DNA from: Aegilops tauschii subsp. strangulata
Lineage: Eukaryota; Streptophyta; Magnoliopsida; Poales; Poaceae
Assembly: GCF_002575655.3 (NCBI RefSeq)
Contig: NC_053039.3
Span: 224,211,622-224,275,621 of the forward strand
Direction: 5' to 3'
Length of the DNA stretch: 64,000 bases
Numbering within the stretch: the first letter of the stretch is position 1; every line of letters begins with the position of its first letter. Under the pieces are notes generated by a model. That model saw nothing but the letters and a program-made list of their open reading frames with translations, did not search any database and had not been told where the DNA came from. The position numbers were made by a program, and so were the translations under genes. Positions 63,501 to 64,000 of the stretch are shown one piece after another.

Positions 63501-64000
63501 GACGACTCTGCTCCTACCTACTCCTTCATGGCACGTGGTGCCAAGGTAAAATCACGCGATGCTTTCTTTCAAACATCAAGTGAAGATGACTCTGATTGTG
63601 AATCCAAACCCAGCTACAAAACACTTGCTAAAATTGCAACTGAACAACAGAAAGCTATGGAACATACTCAAAAACTGTTAGACAAAAGCGATGACCTGTT
63701 GGACGCGGAAATGACCCGATCTCAGTCCTTAATTGAAGACATAAAAAATCTTCATGTTAAGTACCAGTAACTTGAAAGTCGCCATGAAACGCTCTCAACG
63801 ACTCATGAAAAGCTTTCCTATGATTATCTTCAAAGGAAGCAAGAACTTGAGAAATTGAGAGCGGCTCATGAAGATGTTCAAAAGGAGAATGAGTCACTTC
63901 GCGCTCAACAGATCAGTCCCGCTCAGGAAGGATTTGAACCACCATGTCTAAAATGCCTTGAGCGTGATAACGCTACTTCTGTTGCTAAATGTTCTACTGC
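60541..64000 (+). pseudogene. gag of the second Sirevirus-like element, split by a solo LTR
   Basis: The frame starts MSTAGIIKVSVVCPVFDG at 60541, with FDGTEYPYWKNKMRMHL, the common copia gag start. It is interrupted at 60855 by the Angela-type solo LTR and resumes exactly in frame at 62585 (STQRDQRISVLRNLFNRF). Then follow TNELRALGTTEITKHEIVKT, MIQERHDFKTLDLSNILERL, Ser/Lys-rich stretches and a zinc knuckle CHKCKKPGHYISEC at 63120-63161. The region 63190-63270 is out of frame between two compensating shifts. A TAA at 63768-63770 interrupts the coiled-coil-like part (KYQ, stop, LESRHETLSTTHEKLS), which otherwise continues to the window end. It packages element RNA in intact copies. Confidence 0.82.
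60855..62579 (+). mobile_element. Solo LTR, Angela/BARE1-type copia
   Basis: It begins TGAAGGAAATATGCCCTAGA (family consensus TGTTGGAAATATGCCC) and ends CGTTCCCCAACA. It is flanked by identical five-mers GGCGT (60850-60854, 62580-62584). No internal domain is present, so it is a solo LTR left by recombination between two LTRs. A TTTATATAC TATA box lies near 62142-62150. The gag reading frame of the host element is exactly restored across the insertion. Confidence 0.93.

Larger units (their letters stand above)
59167..64000 (+). mobile_element. Second Sirevirus-like copia element, 5' part, running off the window
   Basis: A 5' LTR (59167-60475), a primer site and a long gag follow one another; pol lies beyond the window. 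Many GAAGAC words in the LTR (for example 59310-59410, 59870-60060) are typical of one Triticeae copia family that I recall as Maximus-like. The insertion splits a gypsy gag at CTT/TGTAAGTGC. Confidence 0.82.

Overview
This is plant nuclear DNA from a large, repeat-packed grass genome, most likely wheat or a close Triticeae relative (Aegilops, rye or barley). The evidence is an Au-type SINE, Stowaway MITEs with CTCCCTCCGT ends, a BARE1/Angela-type solo LTR, Sirevirus-type copia elements, a CACTA terminus and several gypsy families with TGATACG LTRs. These names come from recall of the families, not from a search. No prokaryotic features, rRNA genes or true tRNA genes were seen.

Layout. 1-7.6 kb is a low-copy gene island with two tandem F-box-like/DUF295-type genes and a NAC-domain gene, all plus strand and all apparently damaged. 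The second DUF295-type gene has clean splice sites and matching phase but two in-frame TAG codons. The NAC gene carries a one-base shift in an A6 run. 7.6-12.9 kb is repeat-dense: a ~340-bp block present four times, 22-, 29- and 71-bp tandem arrays, and the end of a CACTA element at 12886. 12.9-29.2 kb is the 3' half of a Sirevirus-like copia element (decayed envelope-like ORF, polypurine tracts, 3' LTR). It is split by a complete minus-strand element with ~3.95-kb LTRs and no recognisable coding region (LARD type), flanked by a perfect TGTGT duplication. 29.2-33 kb holds an LTR-like piece, a 5' fragment of an F-box gene and a gypsy remnant. 33-38.9 kb is a decayed gypsy element whose LTR carries a ~400-bp foldback insert. 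38.9-40.2 kb is a minus-strand zinc-knuckle fragment.

40.2-48.6 kb is a minus-strand Tat-like gypsy element with both LTRs. Between its pol and 3' LTR, on the opposite strand and behind its own TATA box, lies a gene-like ORF with an AT-hook and a B3-like domain. This is the most interesting item in the window.

48.6-49.9 kb has LINE pieces, a MITE and an Au SINE. 50.3-55.4 kb is the one gene that looks intact: a four-exon, minus-strand group I bZIP transcription factor (RF2/VIP1-like). Its large second intron contains an RTE-type LINE remnant that itself holds two Stowaway MITEs. 56.3-57 kb is a truncated Triticeae-type hypothetical gene, cut by a gypsy LTR. 57-59.2 kb is that gypsy element, cut in turn by a second Sirevirus-like copia element (59.2 kb to the window end). 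The gag gene of this last element is split by an Angela-type solo LTR with a perfect GGCGT duplication.

Functionally, only the bZIP gene can be proposed as a working host gene. The rest is nested mobile DNA and decaying members of large gene families, so there is no pathway-level co-operation between genes.
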